Shown: positions 5,999 through 7,229 of the stretch, piece after piece | How the letters are laid out: each line of letters starts with the position of its first letter | How positions within the stretch are numbered: the stretch's first letter is position 1 | Translations under genes and position numbers: made by a program | Assembly: GCA_028278625.1 (NCBI GenBank) | Contig: JANQDY010000207.1 | Location: 1-7,229, forward strand | DNA length: 7,229 nt | Direction of reading: 5' to 3' | Origin: Thermodesulfobacteriota bacterium | Lineage (GTDB): Bacteria > Desulfobacterota > DSM-4660 > Desulfatiglandales > Desulfatiglandaceae | Notes under the pieces: model-generated | Databases searched by the model: none | Seen by the model: only the letters and a program-made list of their open reading frames with translations | What the model was told of the DNA's origin: nothing

Positions 5999-7229
5999 CT
6001 ACTCGTCTCCAACCATCAACATCGAACCCGCCTTGCCAGGGTCCGATAGCGCCACTTTCGAAGGCGCATTTTGTAGAACCGCTTCATCAGGTTTTATGCG
6101 ACCCTCCTTTTTGCCGCCGACCATCCCTGACAAACGGTCTATAATAGTGAGCAGTTTTTCAGACTGAGCCCTCATTTGCTCCGAAGCGGATGCGGATTCC
6201 TCAGCACTTGCCGCATTTTGCTGAACCACACGGTCCATGTCGTTCACGGCCACGTTGATCTGTTCCACACCCTGGGCCTGTTCCGTGGATGATGCTGAGA
6301 TGCCGCTCACCAGATCACCCACCTCTGCCGCGCTACCGGACACGGTGGAAAACGCCTCATTGGCCTTTGCCACAAGTGTCGTACCGTCACCGATCTTCTT
6401 AACGTTTCCCTGAATTAGCGTCGACGTATTCTTCGCCGCCTCGGCAGCCCGCATGGCAAGATTTCTCACTTCATCGGCCACCACCGCAAAACCGGCTCCG
6501 GCTTCCCCAGCTCGTGCCGCTTCAACCGCTGCATTCAGGGCCAACAGATTCGTTTGAAAAGCGATTTCGTCGATGGTCTTAATGATTTTGGAAGTCTCGT
6601 GGCTGGCTTCGGTAATATCTTCCATGGATTGGGACAATTCCTTCATGACATCATCCGCGTTTTTTACAACCTGATTGAGCGCCTCTATGAGTGTGTCCGC
6701 GGCTTTGGCGTTATTGGCATTTTGGCGGGTCATCGAAGACATCTCCTCTAGGGAAGCGCTGGTCTCTTCAATGGCCGCAGCCTGCTGGGATGCGCCTTCA
6801 GCAGTGGATTGTGCCGTCATGGAAACTTCGTTGGCACCGGACGCCACGTGAACCGATGCCTCCGACATGCCACCAATGGCCCGCTGAATCGGCAAGACAA
6901 TGCTTCGCCGTACGAACACATAGGTTCCGGCCAGCATCAACACCAAAACACCCAGCGTTATCCCACCAATCCAGATAAGAACTTTTCTGACACTTTCCTG
7001 AATCCCTTCCCTTATCTGAGCGACATGATTCTGCGTTTTTTGGACAAGGGTTCTTATTTTTTCATTCAATTCCAGAGTTTTGACGGCGGCAAGCGCATCC
7101 ATGTCGTCTATATAGACGCCCGTTCCCACAATCCAGCCCCATGGTTCAAAAAGCTTCACAAAGGAGAGTTTCGGCTGCGGTTCCTCTGCGCCATATTTCG
7201 GCCAATGGTAATCGACAAACCCTTCTCCC
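5999..7229 (-). CDS. Methyl-accepting chemotaxis protein with a Cache sensor domain (5' end outside window)
   Basis: The frame is open to the right edge, so the 409 visible residues are the C-terminal part; any start near 7159 would be internal. Numbering from the first visible residue, the segment [10 protein letters not shown] through [16 protein letters not shown] (4-44) is the end of a periplasmic Cache_2/sCache-type sensor domain. A transmembrane helix follows at about 83-106 ([19 protein letters not shown]). Only a short HAMP-like start ([12 protein letters not shown], 108-118) comes next, so a full two-helix HAMP domain seems absent. The cytoplasmic coiled-coil signalling domain includes [22 protein letters not shown] (144-165). 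Its highly conserved hairpin tip is [20 protein letters not shown] to [10 protein letters not shown] (219-258), which contacts CheA and CheW. The protein ends GSMLMVGDE, without the NWETF-type CheR/CheB tether. It presumably links an extracellular small ligand to flagellar or other Che output. No che genes are in the window. Confidence 0.95.
   Translation of the reverse strand, partial: GEGFVDYHWPKYGAEEPQPKLSFVKLFEPWGWIVGTGVYIDDMDALAAVKTLELNEKIRTLVQKTQNHVAQIREGIQESVRKVLIWIGGITLGVLVLMLAGTYVFVRRSIVLPIQRAIGGMSEASVHVASGANEVSMTAQSTAEGASQQAAAIEETSASLEEMSSMTRQNANNAKAADTLIEALNQVVKNADDVMKELSQSMEDITEASHETSKIIKTIDEIAFQTNLLALNAAVEAARAGEAGAGFAVVADEVRNLAMRAAEAAKNTSTLIQGNVKKIGDGTTLVAKANEAFSTVSGSAAEVGDLVSGISASSTEQAQGVEQINVAVNDMDRVVQQNAASAEESASASEQMRAQSEKLLTIIDRLSGMVGGKKEGRIKPDEAVLQNAPSKVALSDPGKAGSMLMVGDE

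Overview
This window looks like ordinary chromosomal DNA from a Gram-negative bacterium of moderate GC content. The style of the Cache chemoreceptor, the HtpG and the AAA/PD-(D/E)XK remnant suggests a Desulfobacterota (former Deltaproteobacteria) lineage. That placement is inference from family resemblance, because no rRNA or other marker gene is present.

From left to right: (1) the N-terminal 455 codons of a minus-strand SNF2-type ATPase with two SWIM-like zinc motifs, running off the left edge; (2) a minus-strand pseudogene of the AAA-ATPase/PD-(D/E)XK family that lost its middle through a deletion and is frameshifted at the join; (3) a compact minus-strand stretch holding a good sigma70-type promoter and a 15-codon fragment resembling the start of a ribbon-helix-helix antitoxin, next to the htpG terminator; (4) htpG (Hsp90) on the minus strand; (5) a divergent intergenic region of about 240 bp with a promoter for murI; (6) murI (glutamate racemase) followed 25 bp later on the plus strand by a class I SAM-dependent methyltransferase; (7) a convergent minus-strand methyl-accepting chemotaxis protein, cut by the right edge within its Cache sensor domain.

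The genes do not form one pathway. htpG handles protein folding, murI supplies D-glutamate for peptidoglycan, and the chemoreceptor signals to CheA. murI and the methyltransferase probably share a transcript. The stretch at about 1500-2175 is a small zone of gene decay (promoter, truncated antitoxin-like start, collapsed AAA/nuclease gene). The SNF2 gene lies just downstream of it on the same strand. I see no tRNA, rRNA, CRISPR array, insertion sequence or integrase, and no convincing new multi-gene system.
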